A DNA stretch of 64,000 bases, from positions 62,001 through 126,000 of the forward strand of contig CACCPA010000002.1 of the NCBI GenBank assembly GCA_902547755.1, given 5' to 3'. This document shows, in pieces, positions 55,968 to 64,000 of the stretch; the stretch's first letter is position 1, and each line of letters opens with the position of its first letter. The notes beneath the pieces are model-generated. The model saw nothing but the letters and a program-made list of their open reading frames with translations. It was not told the DNA's origin and did no database searches. Position numbers and translations under genes: made by a program. The stretch comes from Halieaceae bacterium. GTDB lineage: Bacteria; Pseudomonadota; Gammaproteobacteria; Pseudomonadales; Halieaceae.

Positions 55968-56432
55968 GTGGCATTCAAGTGGCTAGAGAAGTTAACCCAA
56001 CTTGGGGAGTCAGCAAGCGAGAAAGAAAACGATAGTGACGAACTCGGAATGACTTTAGCCGTACTCATGCTAGAAGTCGCGAAAAGCGACTTTGATGAGA
56101 GTGATTACGAGATACAAACAATGGCTGCCTGGCTGGAAAGCCAAGATTTGGGCCTGAATCAACGAGGCATTATTCAACTGCTTGAATCCGCTCGAGAGGA
56201 GCAGGCACGCTCCGCCGGCCTGTTCGAATATACGCGTCGCGCCTGCGAACGAATGTCGATGGAAGAGCGAGTGCAACTAGTCGAGCAGCTGTGGCGCATC
56301 GCTTACGCTGACGGCATCATCGATAAATATGAGGAGGCAGCTATCAGAAAAGCCTCCGAGCTACTCTATGTCGCGCACTCTGATTTCATTCGTGCAAAGT
56401 TATCGGCACAAGCGTCGTCTCAGTATGAGTAA
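55968..56432 (+). CDS. TerB-like (tellurite-resistance B fold) protein
   Basis: The 154-residue helical protein is of the TerB/DjlA-type family. Two repeats carry acidic metal-binding positions: AVLMLEVAKSDFDESDYE and LWRIAYADGIIDKYEEAAI, the latter with the DGxIDxxE signature. LYVAHSDFIRAK closes the domain. TerB-like proteins bind calcium or metals at the membrane; the specific role here is unknown. It starts with GTG after AAGGAT. Its stop overlaps the next ATG by 8 bases, so translation is coupled to the DUF1643 gene. Confidence 0.82.
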   Translation: MAFKWLEKLTQLGESASEKENDSDELGMTLAVLMLEVAKSDFDESDYEIQTMAAWLESQDLGLNQRGIIQLLESAREEQARSAGLFEYTRRACERMSMEERVQLVEQLWRIAYADGIIDKYEEAAIRKASELLYVAHSDFIRAKLSAQASSQYE

Positions 56433-56928
56433 ATGCAATTCGGCCAGGGCTACAGCCACGCTGTCCGACTGTGGTCGTTATCGTTACCTGCTCGAGCGAC
56501 ATTGGGGCAATGGCACCGCCTGTGTGTTCGTTGGGTTGAATCCATCAACTGCAACTGCAGAAACTGATGACGCCACCATAAGAAAATGTGCAGCACTGGC
56601 CAAAGCCTGGGGATTTTCTGGCATGACTATGGCGAACCTGTTCGCGGTGCGCTGCCGTTACCCCAAGGTCTTATCAACTCATCAAGATCCAGTTGGGCCA
56701 GCAAATGATCGATTCTTGTTACCTGCCATCGAACAAGCACACACTATGGTTGCTATGTGGGGTAACCACGGACTGAAGTCCTACGGTCAATCAACACGGC
56801 GTGATCAATACATACTGTCACTTCGCGATGACTGGCAATGTGTAGGCATCACCAATCAGGGCGCTCCCAGGCACCCGCTTTATGTTGCTAGTAGTTCCAC
56901 CTTGGTGAAGTTCACCGAGAGTTTGTAA
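56425..56928 (+). CDS. DUF1643 family protein
   Basis: The 167-residue protein carries CGRYRYLLERHWGNGTACVFVGLNPSTATAETDDATIRKC and then GFSGMTMANLFAVR, DPVGPANDRFL, VAMWGNHG and the closing ITNQGAPRHPLYV. These are the conserved blocks of DUF1643, a small domain of unknown biochemistry that is related in motif style to uracil-DNA-glycosylase-like folds. ATG 56425 is preferred because it overlaps the TerB stop (ATGAGTAA); a longer frame begins at 56329. It pairs with the TerB-like gene. Confidence 0.82.
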   Translation: MSKCNSARATATLSDCGRYRYLLERHWGNGTACVFVGLNPSTATAETDDATIRKCAALAKAWGFSGMTMANLFAVRCRYPKVLSTHQDPVGPANDRFLLPAIEQAHTMVAMWGNHGLKSYGQSTRRDQYILSLRDDWQCVGITNQGAPRHPLYVASSSTLVKFTESL

Positions 56929-57252
56929 AAGTTCGCAGAGTACCAATCGCACCTTTTTTCGCAGTGGTCAGCTATCCTCTAAACGAACTCACGGTTGCGA
57001 TTAGCTTATGTGGTTGGGATTAGAACGGCTCTTAACGGCCACGAAATACTCACATCGACACCGGACCTACAGCGAACAACCCTAGCCCTAAATAACAGTG
57101 CAACCAGTCACGCCAATCTGCGCTTTGAATGATCTCAAGCTTCAGTTTTGACCCGAAAAGACTACTCACTTACCGCCGCGTCCCGCAGACAACGAACGGC
57201 ACGCTACGCTACCATCTCATTTGCAGGTAATCTGAATCTAAAACGACGAACT
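56929..57252. other. 324-base intergenic region without a supported gene
   Basis: The region lies between the DUF1643 gene and a small Cys-rich gene. I see no tRNA, strong hairpin or clear promoter. A frame from 57148 runs into the small gene, but its first 35 residues look non-coding (mixed basic and low-complexity). The downstream gene's promoter should be here. Confidence 0.5.
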
Positions 57253-57402
57253 ATGACCGCTTCTCCCATACAATCAGCTGAGTTGCTCCCTTGTCGGGGC
57301 TGTACAGACAAATGCCCAAATCGACATACCTGCAAAGGCGCGCCTTGGAGAAAATCCAGTCAAGGCGGCAAGGACGTTCGCGTAGAGGAGTGTAAAAAGT
57401 AA
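57253..57402 (+). CDS. Small Cys-rich protein, unknown function
   Basis: The 49-residue protein has the pattern CRGCTDKCPNRHTC, four to five Cys and one His closely spaced, followed by KGAPWRKSSQGGKDVRVEEC. This looks like a small zinc-binding or Fe-S-binding knuckle. The ATG at 57253 gives the shortest credible start; the frame extends back to 57148 without a good start. There is no clear SD. It is followed by a coupled pair of membrane genes. Coding status is likely from the ordered Cys motif but not certain. Confidence 0.5.
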   Translation: MTASPIQSAELLPCRGCTDKCPNRHTCKGAPWRKSSQGGKDVRVEECKK

Positions 57403-57481
57403 CAATTGTCTTAATTGACGATAATGTTACTGTTTTATTACAATTCCGGATGTCCAAAGAAGTAGCTGAGGGGGCAACTTA

Positions 57482-57871
57482 GTGTACAAATTTTCAGTTG
57501 CCATCTGCTTTTTATTCGCAAGTCTCGTAATCGCCTTATTCACGCTCATTATTACCGACGGGTCCTTCGAGCCAGCCACTGATGGGGGCGCAACCCTAGT
57601 GCAGGATCTAACCGCGGTTCGAGTATGGATTGTGGTCGCTGGCTTAGTCCTTTACTCATGGAAAAGCGCTACCAACCAGCCCAGTGCCGTGGTGGTGGCC
57701 GTTTTAACTGCTATCGCTTGGATCATGTTCCTCGAGGACTATATGGTCCTCGATAGTGTGTTATTCATTGCCAGCCACCCCCCAGCCCAAGCAGTGGTTT
57801 TCACGCGCCCCATCTTCTTGGTAGCTCTGACCTATGTGGCGTTTAAACAGTGGGAGATTGATCTGAGATGA
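57482..57871 (+). CDS. Small membrane protein, first of a coupled pair
   Basis: The 129-residue protein has about four hydrophobic segments (VAICFLFASLVIALFTLII, VWIVVAGLVLYSW, SAVVVAVLTAIAWIMFLED and VFTRPIFLVALTYVAF). No known motif was recognised. The start is GTG at 57482, about 8 bases after GAGGGGGC. Its stop overlaps the next start by ATGA, so it and the following gene are translationally coupled and likely form one membrane complex of unknown function. Confidence 0.72.
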   Translation: MYKFSVAICFLFASLVIALFTLIITDGSFEPATDGGATLVQDLTAVRVWIVVAGLVLYSWKSATNQPSAVVVAVLTAIAWIMFLEDYMVLDSVLFIASHPPAQAVVFTRPIFLVALTYVAFKQWEIDLR

Positions 57872-58383
57872 GAGATCGCTCAAACGATGACCCTATTAGA
57901 CCGTCACAAGAAGAGCTGGATGCGCTGTTAAGCTCGCCTGCAATATTCTCTTTTCAAGGTGTCAGGGCATCGTTTGACCGACGGACGACCCTGTTTAAGC
58001 GAACATGGTTGGTATTAATGGCCGTGACCATTCTCTACCTGATGGGATGGTTTACGGGTTTGCTCAAGCCCTACATGGCGTCCGCGGTCACTGGGCTTGA
58101 AGCAGACTATCAACTCCATCAGGTCCGCTTCTTGCTCGCATTTATCATGATAACTATCGGTACCGTCGCCTTGAACTTCGACTGGCATATCGATGAGACA
58201 TTCACGACCGTGGCATGGATCCAAGCGTATTTTTTAGTCAGCGGTGTCGGCAGGCAATGGCGGACGATGCCCGAGGATAATCTCTCAGTAACTCTGATGT
58301 ACGCGGCTAATCTTTTATTGATCTTACTGCTGCTCGTGACTCTGATCATAGAGGAGCGAAGACTTAAATCCTCGCTACCGTAG
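57868..58383 (+). CDS. Membrane protein, second of a coupled pair
   Basis: The 171-residue protein has an N-terminal cytoplasmic stretch of about 50 residues (DPIRPSQEELDALLSSPAIF) and four hydrophobic segments: LVLMAVTILYLMGWF, VRFLLAFIMITIGTVALNF, a weaker middle helix, and LLILLLLVTLIIEER. The N-terminal SQEELDALL resembles the start of FliM/FliN-type flagellar-switch proteins, but the rest is unrelated. The start overlaps the upstream stop (ATGA). Confidence 0.72.
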   Translation: MRDRSNDDPIRPSQEELDALLSSPAIFSFQGVRASFDRRTTLFKRTWLVLMAVTILYLMGWFTGLLKPYMASAVTGLEADYQLHQVRFLLAFIMITIGTVALNFDWHIDETFTTVAWIQAYFLVSGVGRQWRTMPEDNLSVTLMYAANLLLILLLLVTLIIEERRLKSSLP

Positions 58384-58384
58384 C

Positions 58385-58591
58385 TCAATAAACCCCCGCC
58401 ATGCGCGCTAATATCTGACTCAGCAAACTGAAGCCAGTGACGACAGCAATCAATAAAACAACAAGCAGAATGGGCCGGAACGGCCTCTTTTCCGTTGCAT
58501 TAACCCCCGTGCGTATGAAGTGATCGACTCGCGCCTGATCTTCCTCAGACAAGACAGGATGGTCATCTTCACGGTTTTCATTGCTCATAGC
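58385..58591 (-). CDS. DUF3094-type small membrane protein
   Basis: The 68-residue protein has a charged N-terminal part with LSEEDQARVDHFIRTGVNATEKRPFRP followed by a single membrane helix (ILLVVLLIAVVTGFSLLSQIL). The RVDxFxxxGVNxxERxPFRP signature is the one I recall for DUF3094, a family largely found in gammaproteobacteria. ATG 58591 is preferred to a longer start at 58633. It converges on the membrane pair, with one base between stops. Function unknown. Confidence 0.75.
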   Translation of the reverse strand, partial: AMSNENREDDHPVLSEEDQARVDHFIRTGVNATEKRPFRPILLVVLLIAVVTGFSLLSQILARMAGVY

Positions 58592-58716
58592 GACTCTCAA
58601 GATTACCTGCAGAACAGCACAGAACGACTGCACTCGCCTCTATTTTAGCAGGGCTTTACCGATCGCGAACAAGCGATGATTTCCCATGGGGTCGGCGCTT
58701 TAAGTAGCATCAAATA

Positions 58717-59493
58717 ATGATACGAACCTCTTCCACAGCGTCTCGATTGAGATCGATTGGAAAGATATCAAAACGTGCGCTGGCAATTATTCTCGTTCCG
58801 CAATGCGCCTGCTGCCGGCAGGCACACCACTTACCCTCACGCCTCTGCGCTGTCTGCCTTGCGTCCCTCAGATCCACTCTTTGTCCACGATCAATACGAT
58901 TACCCAACGATCGGGCCTGTAATTACTCACAGACCAAAGACAGCATCACTATTACAGGCGCTCAACACGTTGCGGAAATAAGCCAGCTTCAGTCGATCTT
59001 TTTCTACCGCGACGTGGTGCCCGATCTGCTGATTCGTTGGAAGTATGACGGCATGGTTGAACTGACAAACCTTATCGCGTCGTGGGTCGCTAACCACTGC
59101 CAGATCTCGGCTTCATACGATATGGCAACCATCGTCCCCTGCCATTGGCGACGGCGACTAACCCGCGGTTTTGATCACATGTGGTTGCTGGCCAATGCAC
59201 TCGCCAAGACAGGATTGATAGAAGCGCCGACCAAAACCCTCAAGCACTCCAGGCCGTTACCCTTCCTGCATTTGCAAGCAGCCTCTGATCGTCACATCGA
59301 TCCCGATCACTTTCGTACCGTTCGCTTCGTCAAGCGTAAACGGATATTAATCATCGATGACGTCATCACCTCCGGTGCCACCTTAAGAGCAGCCGCGGCA
59401 GCCCTGAAGCGCGAGGGTGCCGTGGAGGTCAGTGCACTGACGATAGCAACGGCCAGGGAACTATTATTGCCGGCGTCGAGAACGCGGGTATAA
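58717..59493 (+). CDS. comF: ComF family protein (phosphoribosyltransferase fold)
   Basis: The 258-residue protein has an N-terminal zinc-binding-like Cys set (CACCRQAHH...CAVC) and a C-terminal phosphoribosyltransferase-like domain with RILIIDDVITSGATLRAAAA (PRPP loop). The middle segment IRWKYDG/RRLTRGFDHMWLLA fits ComF/GntX. ComF proteins assist DNA uptake and other single-stranded-DNA or sugar-nucleotide processes. The gene overlaps the end of the convergent acyltransferase gene by 30 bases. Domain order is usual. Confidence 0.9.
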   Translation: MIRTSSTASRLRSIGKISKRALAIILVPQCACCRQAHHLPSRLCAVCLASLRSTLCPRSIRLPNDRACNYSQTKDSITITGAQHVAEISQLQSIFFYRDVVPDLLIRWKYDGMVELTNLIASWVANHCQISASYDMATIVPCHWRRRLTRGFDHMWLLANALAKTGLIEAPTKTLKHSRPLPFLHLQAASDRHIDPDHFRTVRFVKRKRILIIDDVITSGATLRAAAAALKREGAVEVSALTIATARELLLPASRTRV

Positions 59494-60192
59494 GGAATAG
59501 ATAACCCATCGCCAAAACGAGTTATTAACCAACAGGCTTTTATCGAGCGCATCAAAATATGCCCGCGTTTCAGTGGGGTCACGGAACATGTCTTCTCGCG
59601 TGTAGCGAGGCTCATGTTCATCAAGCTCTTTCACAATCACGGCCGGGTTGCCCGCAACGATGACATTCGCTGGTACATCTTTTGTAACCACTGAGCTTGC
59701 GGCAACAATACTATTATCACCAATGGTCACTCCCTTCAAAACGGTTGACCGGTCACCCAACCACACATTGTCGCCCAAACGAACGGGTTTAGGCGCACCA
59801 TCTCGATTGACTCGGTCGTAAAGCCCATGCCAATCAGAGTCAGTGATGTAACTGCCATGGGCCATCATGCAGCCGTTCCCCAATACCACCTCGTCGCTAG
59901 CGGAAATTCTTGCGCCGGGGCTCATTAGGCAAGCGTCGCCAATCTCGACACGCCCTTCGCCAAAGTTTCGGCCCCAGACACCAATTTGGACTGGATGATG
60001 CATTTCCCCAATGGCCGTAAACGAATGCCCGATGCGGATATTAGGACCTGATATGATGACGAACCAAGGCGACATAATGGTTGAAAAGGCCCCCAATGAT
60101 TCGCATCGCGGCGCGAGAAACCACCAAATCCAAAATGCGCGAAACTTCAGGTACAACCGCTTTACCCAATAAGGTCTCACATCACGTCGCAT
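59464..60192 (-). CDS. Hexapeptide-repeat acyltransferase
   Basis: The 242-residue protein has a left-handed beta-helix of hexapeptide repeats: IGVWGRNFGEGRVEIGDACLM, ISASDEVVLGNGCMMAH, LGDNVWLGDRSTVLKGV and IGDNSIVAASSVVTKDVPANVIVAGNPA, with the trimeric acetyltransferase style end. An N-terminal part (YLKFRAFWIWWF) is hydrophobic and may contact the membrane. Sugar or lipid acyl/acetyl transfer is the likely role, for example to a surface polysaccharide; donor and acceptor unknown. It overlaps comF tail-to-tail. Confidence 0.87.
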   Translation of the reverse strand: MRRDVRPYWVKRLYLKFRAFWIWWFLAPRCESLGAFSTIMSPWFVIISGPNIRIGHSFTAIGEMHHPVQIGVWGRNFGEGRVEIGDACLMSPGARISASDEVVLGNGCMMAHGSYITDSDWHGLYDRVNRDGAPKPVRLGDNVWLGDRSTVLKGVTIGDNSIVAASSVVTKDVPANVIVAGNPAVIVKELDEHEPRYTREDMFRDPTETRAYFDALDKSLLVNNSFWRWVIYSLYPRSRRRQ

Positions 60193-60250
60193 GACAAGCT
60201 AGCCCGGTAAAATGAGGGTTTATGATCGCAACCAACAGGACTCGTATCAA

Positions 60251-60907
60251 ATGAATCGTGAGGACAACACCAGCATCTACTCAAACCAGTCCTCGATTCA
60301 CGGCGATCTCGCCAAGCTAGTACAGAAACACATGAGATCAACCTGGAAGGAGCCGACACCCCCGCACGATCGCGAGGTGATGAGCCACATTGTCGCGTTG
60401 CTCAAGGCCCATGATGGACCGCTCATTTTGGACTCTTTTTGCGGTACAGGAATGAGCACGGCAAAACTCGCATTGCAACACCCAAAGGCACTGGTCATTG
60501 GCATTGATAAATCGGCAGACCGACTGAGGCGTCACGTGCAAACGCAATCGCACAACTATCACCTGATACGTGGCAACTGCGAGCACATATGGGCTCAGTT
60601 GGCGTCGGCCAAGGTTAAATGTGCACAACACTATCTGCTGTATCCGAATCCTTGGCCGAAAAAGGCACACCTCAAGCGAAGAATCCACGGCCACCCATCG
60701 TTTCCATTACTCGAGCAATTAGGCGGCACGATTGAGGTCAGGAGTAACTGGAAAATTTATGTCGATGAATTCGCGGTAGCAGCGCAGTTGCTAGGCCTAG
60801 ATACTCAAGTCAAAAGCTTGTCAGCAACAGACCCTATGACACTGTTCGAGCGTAAGTACTCTGCGAATAGTGAAAATCTATGGGTATGTAAAGCAGCTGC
60901 AGCCTAA
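60251..60907 (+). CDS. TrmB-like SAM-dependent methyltransferase
   Basis: The 218-residue protein has the TrmB (tRNA m7G46) layout. The SAM motif is LILDSFCGTGMSTAKLA, followed by IGIDKS, and the conserved LLYPNPWPKKAHLKRRIHGH block. A YSNQSSIH segment near residue 10 is typical of a TrmB-like branch often found beside true TrmB, so it may not be the tRNA enzyme itself. ATG 60251 is chosen because the family begins close to that segment; ATG 60212 adds 13 residues. It follows a divergent acyltransferase gene. Confidence 0.82.
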   Translation: MNREDNTSIYSNQSSIHGDLAKLVQKHMRSTWKEPTPPHDREVMSHIVALLKAHDGPLILDSFCGTGMSTAKLALQHPKALVIGIDKSADRLRRHVQTQSHNYHLIRGNCEHIWAQLASAKVKCAQHYLLYPNPWPKKAHLKRRIHGHPSFPLLEQLGGTIEVRSNWKIYVDEFAVAAQLLGLDTQVKSLSATDPMTLFERKYSANSENLWVCKAAAA

Positions 60908-60967
60908 GTCTCTGGAATCAACCTAGGTCTCTGCGCTAACGTGTGCGGTAACAATAATGAGGAAATT

Positions 60968-61792
60968 ATGACAGTGCATGCACTTCCCTCCACAGACGCC
61001 GAGCACGCAAACGATCCGCTTTGGACCACGATTTGCGGCGAGGTGCGTGAACTGATTCGCACGGAGCCTATGCTGGAGGACTTCCTGCGAGCCGCTGTCC
61101 TTAATCACTCGAGCTTAGAAAGCGCTCTCAGTGCCCACCTTGGAAATCAGATTGACTGTGCAACCATTCCCGCTCGCGTCCTGTGCCACGTCATCTCCGA
61201 GGCGTTTTCTACACGCGACGATATTCGCCAAGCCATGCGTGATGATCTGCAAGCAGTGGTTGAGAGAGACTCTGCGTGTGAGTCATTTCATTTGCCGCTT
61301 CTTTACTTTAAGGGCTTTCACGCGCTGCAGCTGCACAGGGTTTCAAACTGGCTTTGGCTACAAGGCAGACAATCGCTTGCGCTGCTAATGCAGAGTAGGG
61401 CGTCTATGAAATTTGGCGTCGATATACACCCAGCCGCCACCTTCGGCAGTGGCATTATGTTGGATCATGCGACAGGACTTGTGGTGGGTGAAACCGCCGT
61501 TGTCGGCAATCAGGTCTCGATACTGCAAAGTGTGACTCTTGGAGGCACTGGTAAAGAGCATGGTGACAGGCACCCGAAAATTGCTGACGGCGTATTGATC
61601 AGTGCTGGCGCAAAAATACTGGGGAACATCAGGGTTGGAGAGGGCGCCAAGGTAGGTGCAGGCAGCGTTGTCCTGCGAGATGTCCCAGCGCACACGACTG
61701 TTGCGGGTGTTCCTGCCAAAGTCGTGGGAAGGCCTGACTCGGACCTTCCCGCGCTTAACATGAATCATGAAATACCGGACTACGAGTGGTAA
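60968..61792 (+). CDS. cysE: Serine O-acetyltransferase CysE
   Basis: CysE makes O-acetylserine from serine and acetyl-CoA, the first step of cysteine synthesis. The 274-residue protein has an N-terminal helical domain ([27 protein letters not shown]) and a C-terminal hexapeptide helix with [53 protein letters not shown] and [22 protein letters not shown]. The GGTG loop and HP pairs are active-site elements. ATG 60968 after GAGGAAA is preferred over GTG 60941. It overlaps the end of the hemE gene by 13 bases. Confidence 0.95.
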   Translation: MTVHALPSTDAEHANDPLWTTICGEVRELIRTEPMLEDFLRAAVLNHSSLESALSAHLGNQIDCATIPARVLCHVISEAFSTRDDIRQAMRDDLQAVVERDSACESFHLPLLYFKGFHALQLHRVSNWLWLQGRQSLALLMQSRASMKFGVDIHPAATFGSGIMLDHATGLVVGETAVVGNQVSILQSVTLGGTGKEHGDRHPKIADGVLISAGAKILGNIRVGEGAKVGAGSVVLRDVPAHTTVAGVPAKVVGRPDSDLPALNMNHEIPDYEW

Positions 61793-62844
61793 GCCGGCGA
61801 TAGCTCTATAACGGCGTCAACCATTGCTCCAACGCACTCAGGATCAATTCCGGGTGTGATACCGTGACCAAGATTGAAAATATGGCCGGTTCCAGAGCCA
61901 TAGCTTGCCAAAATCTTTCCGACTTCTTCGCGAATCCGCCCAGGCTGCGCGTTGAGCATGGCTGGGTCCATATTGCCCTGCAGCGCGACCTTGTCACCCA
62001 CCCGAGCGCGAGCAGCCCCAATATCGGTTGTCCAGTCGAGACCTACTGCATCGGCGCCGCAGTCAGCAATTTGCTCCAACCACTGGCCGCCACCCTTGGT
62101 GAAGACAATGACGGGCACACGCTGGCCATCCGCCTCTCGAGGTAATCGGTCGACCACTGCTTGCATGTAGCGAAGAGAGAACTCTTGGTAATCACTGTGG
62201 CTTAGCGAGCCGCCCCAGGTATCAAAAATTTGGAGCGCCTGTGCCCCCTGCTCAACCTGAGTGGTCAGATAAACCGCGACAGCGTCCGCAAGCTTATCGA
62301 GCAATTGATGCATCGCCGCAGAATTATTGAAAGCCAACGACTTTGTCTTTGCGAAATCCTTGGACGAACCACCCTCGACCATGTAAGTGGCCAAGGTCCA
62401 GGGAGAGCCAGAGAATCCAATCAGCGGAACCTTGCCATTGAGCTCCTTCCGAATTAAAGAAACAGCGTCCATGACATAGCCCAACTCATCCCGCGCTCTA
62501 TTGGGCTCCAGAGCTGCGATCTCGGCGTCAGTCGACAAGGGTCTTTCAAACCGAGGCCCCTCGCCTTCCGTGAAATAAAGCCCTAACCCCATGGCATCGG
62601 GGATTGTCAAAATATCTGAGAATAAGATAGCCGCGTCCATATCGTAACGACGTAACGGCTGCATGGTGACCTCACAGGCGAGTTCCGGCTGGGTACACAA
62701 ACCCATAAAGCTGCCGGCTTGCGCGCGCGTGGCACGGTATTCAGGCAGGTAACGGCCTGCTTGGCGCATCATCCAAAGAGGTGTTCGGTCTACGGGCTCG
62801 CGTAACAAGGCCCGCAAAAATCTATCATTTTGCAGTGGTGCCAT
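61780..62844 (-). CDS. hemE: Uroporphyrinogen decarboxylase HemE
   Basis: HemE removes four carboxyls from uroporphyrinogen III to give coproporphyrinogen III in haem biosynthesis. The 354-residue protein matches the E. coli enzyme in length. Start: [20 protein letters not shown]; then [18 protein letters not shown] (substrate-binding Arg pair), [20 protein letters not shown] and [11 protein letters not shown], ending before [13 protein letters not shown] 62844 is used because it gives the conserved N-terminus; the frame is open to 62958. It is downstream of gltD on the same strand with a 62-base gap. Haem supply fits the cytochromes in this window. Confidence 0.97.
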   Translation of the reverse strand: MAPLQNDRFLRALLREPVDRTPLWMMRQAGRYLPEYRATRAQAGSFMGLCTQPELACEVTMQPLRRYDMDAAILFSDILTIPDAMGLGLYFTEGEGPRFERPLSTDAEIAALEPNRARDELGYVMDAVSLIRKELNGKVPLIGFSGSPWTLATYMVEGGSSKDFAKTKSLAFNNSAAMHQLLDKLADAVAVYLTTQVEQGAQALQIFDTWGGSLSHSDYQEFSLRYMQAVVDRLPREADGQRVPVIVFTKGGGQWLEQIADCGADAVGLDWTTDIGAARARVGDKVALQGNMDPAMLNAQPGRIREEVGKILASYGSGTGHIFNLGHGITPGIDPECVGAMVDAVIELSPAYHS

Positions 62845-62906
62845 ATCGGCAGGATCCCCCGAGTGGTCGCCTCTGTGTGCAAACTCACTCTGATCTTTTT
62901 TTATAT

Positions 62907-64000
<1,094 letters not shown>

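Noticed and set aside
57868-58383. Membrane protein as a flagellar FliM/FliN relative
   Set aside because: Only the short SQEELDALL segment is similar; the rest is four membrane helices with no flagellar domain.

Overview
The window looks like chromosome of an aerobic, probably marine gammaproteobacterium. The evidence is the gene order (tsaD, rpsU, a YqeY-family gene, dnaG, rpoD), gammaproteobacterial versions of hemE, fadH, cysE and gltD, a DUF3094-type membrane protein, two large TonB-dependent receptors and a sulfatase. A placement near the OM60/NOR5 (Halieaceae) group is an inference and was not tested. I saw no insertion sequence, prophage, CRISPR array or rRNA. One tRNA gene is present, tRNA-Ile2(CAT).

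Region by region. Positions 1-5300 hold the macromolecular-synthesis cluster: tsaD (cut by the left edge) divergent from rpsU, yqeY, dnaG and rpoD, with a clear sigma70 promoter before rpsU. A small minus-strand protein with the Coq4 metal motif follows. Positions 6081-10537 form a tightly packed unit: a dihaem cytochrome c, a MauG/CcpA-type dihaem peroxidase, a secreted beta-helix protein with a C-terminal cytochrome c domain, and an Fe-S flavoprotein resembling BciB/HCAR chlorophyll-pigment reductases. An acyl-CoA thioesterase and an Old Yellow Enzyme homologue follow. Positions 14027-20561 hold a TonB-dependent receptor flanked by two different TPR proteins, each with its own Fe(II)/2-oxoglutarate-type hydroxylase domain.

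Positions 20634-43328 are mostly catabolism and redox: a NUDIX hydrolase, a class V aminotransferase, a GST, fadH, a pair of HCCA-isomerase/DsbA-like proteins, a nitroreductase, glutamate dehydrogenase, a desaturase, a crotonase, a short PutA, two SDRs, an ArsC-like phosphatase-fold protein, an MFS transporter, an arylsulfatase, a FAH-family enzyme and a threonine aldolase. A second TonB receptor occupies 43487-46351. From 46581 onward come an HNH nuclease, a lone gcvT, a shikimate-kinase-like gene, a divergent PuuA/PuuB-like polyamine-catabolism pair, a convergent pair of degenerate two-component proteins, a TerB-like plus DUF1643 pair, small membrane proteins, comF, a hexapeptide acyltransferase, a TrmB-like methyltransferase, cysE, hemE and gltD (cut by the right edge).

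The best candidates for something not yet described are the cytochrome/beta-helix/BciB-like operon, the hydroxylase-receptor-hydroxylase triad, the pseudo-kinase/pseudo-regulator pair, and a structured intergenic region before 49263. All functional statements rest on motif recognition by eye. No database search was run.
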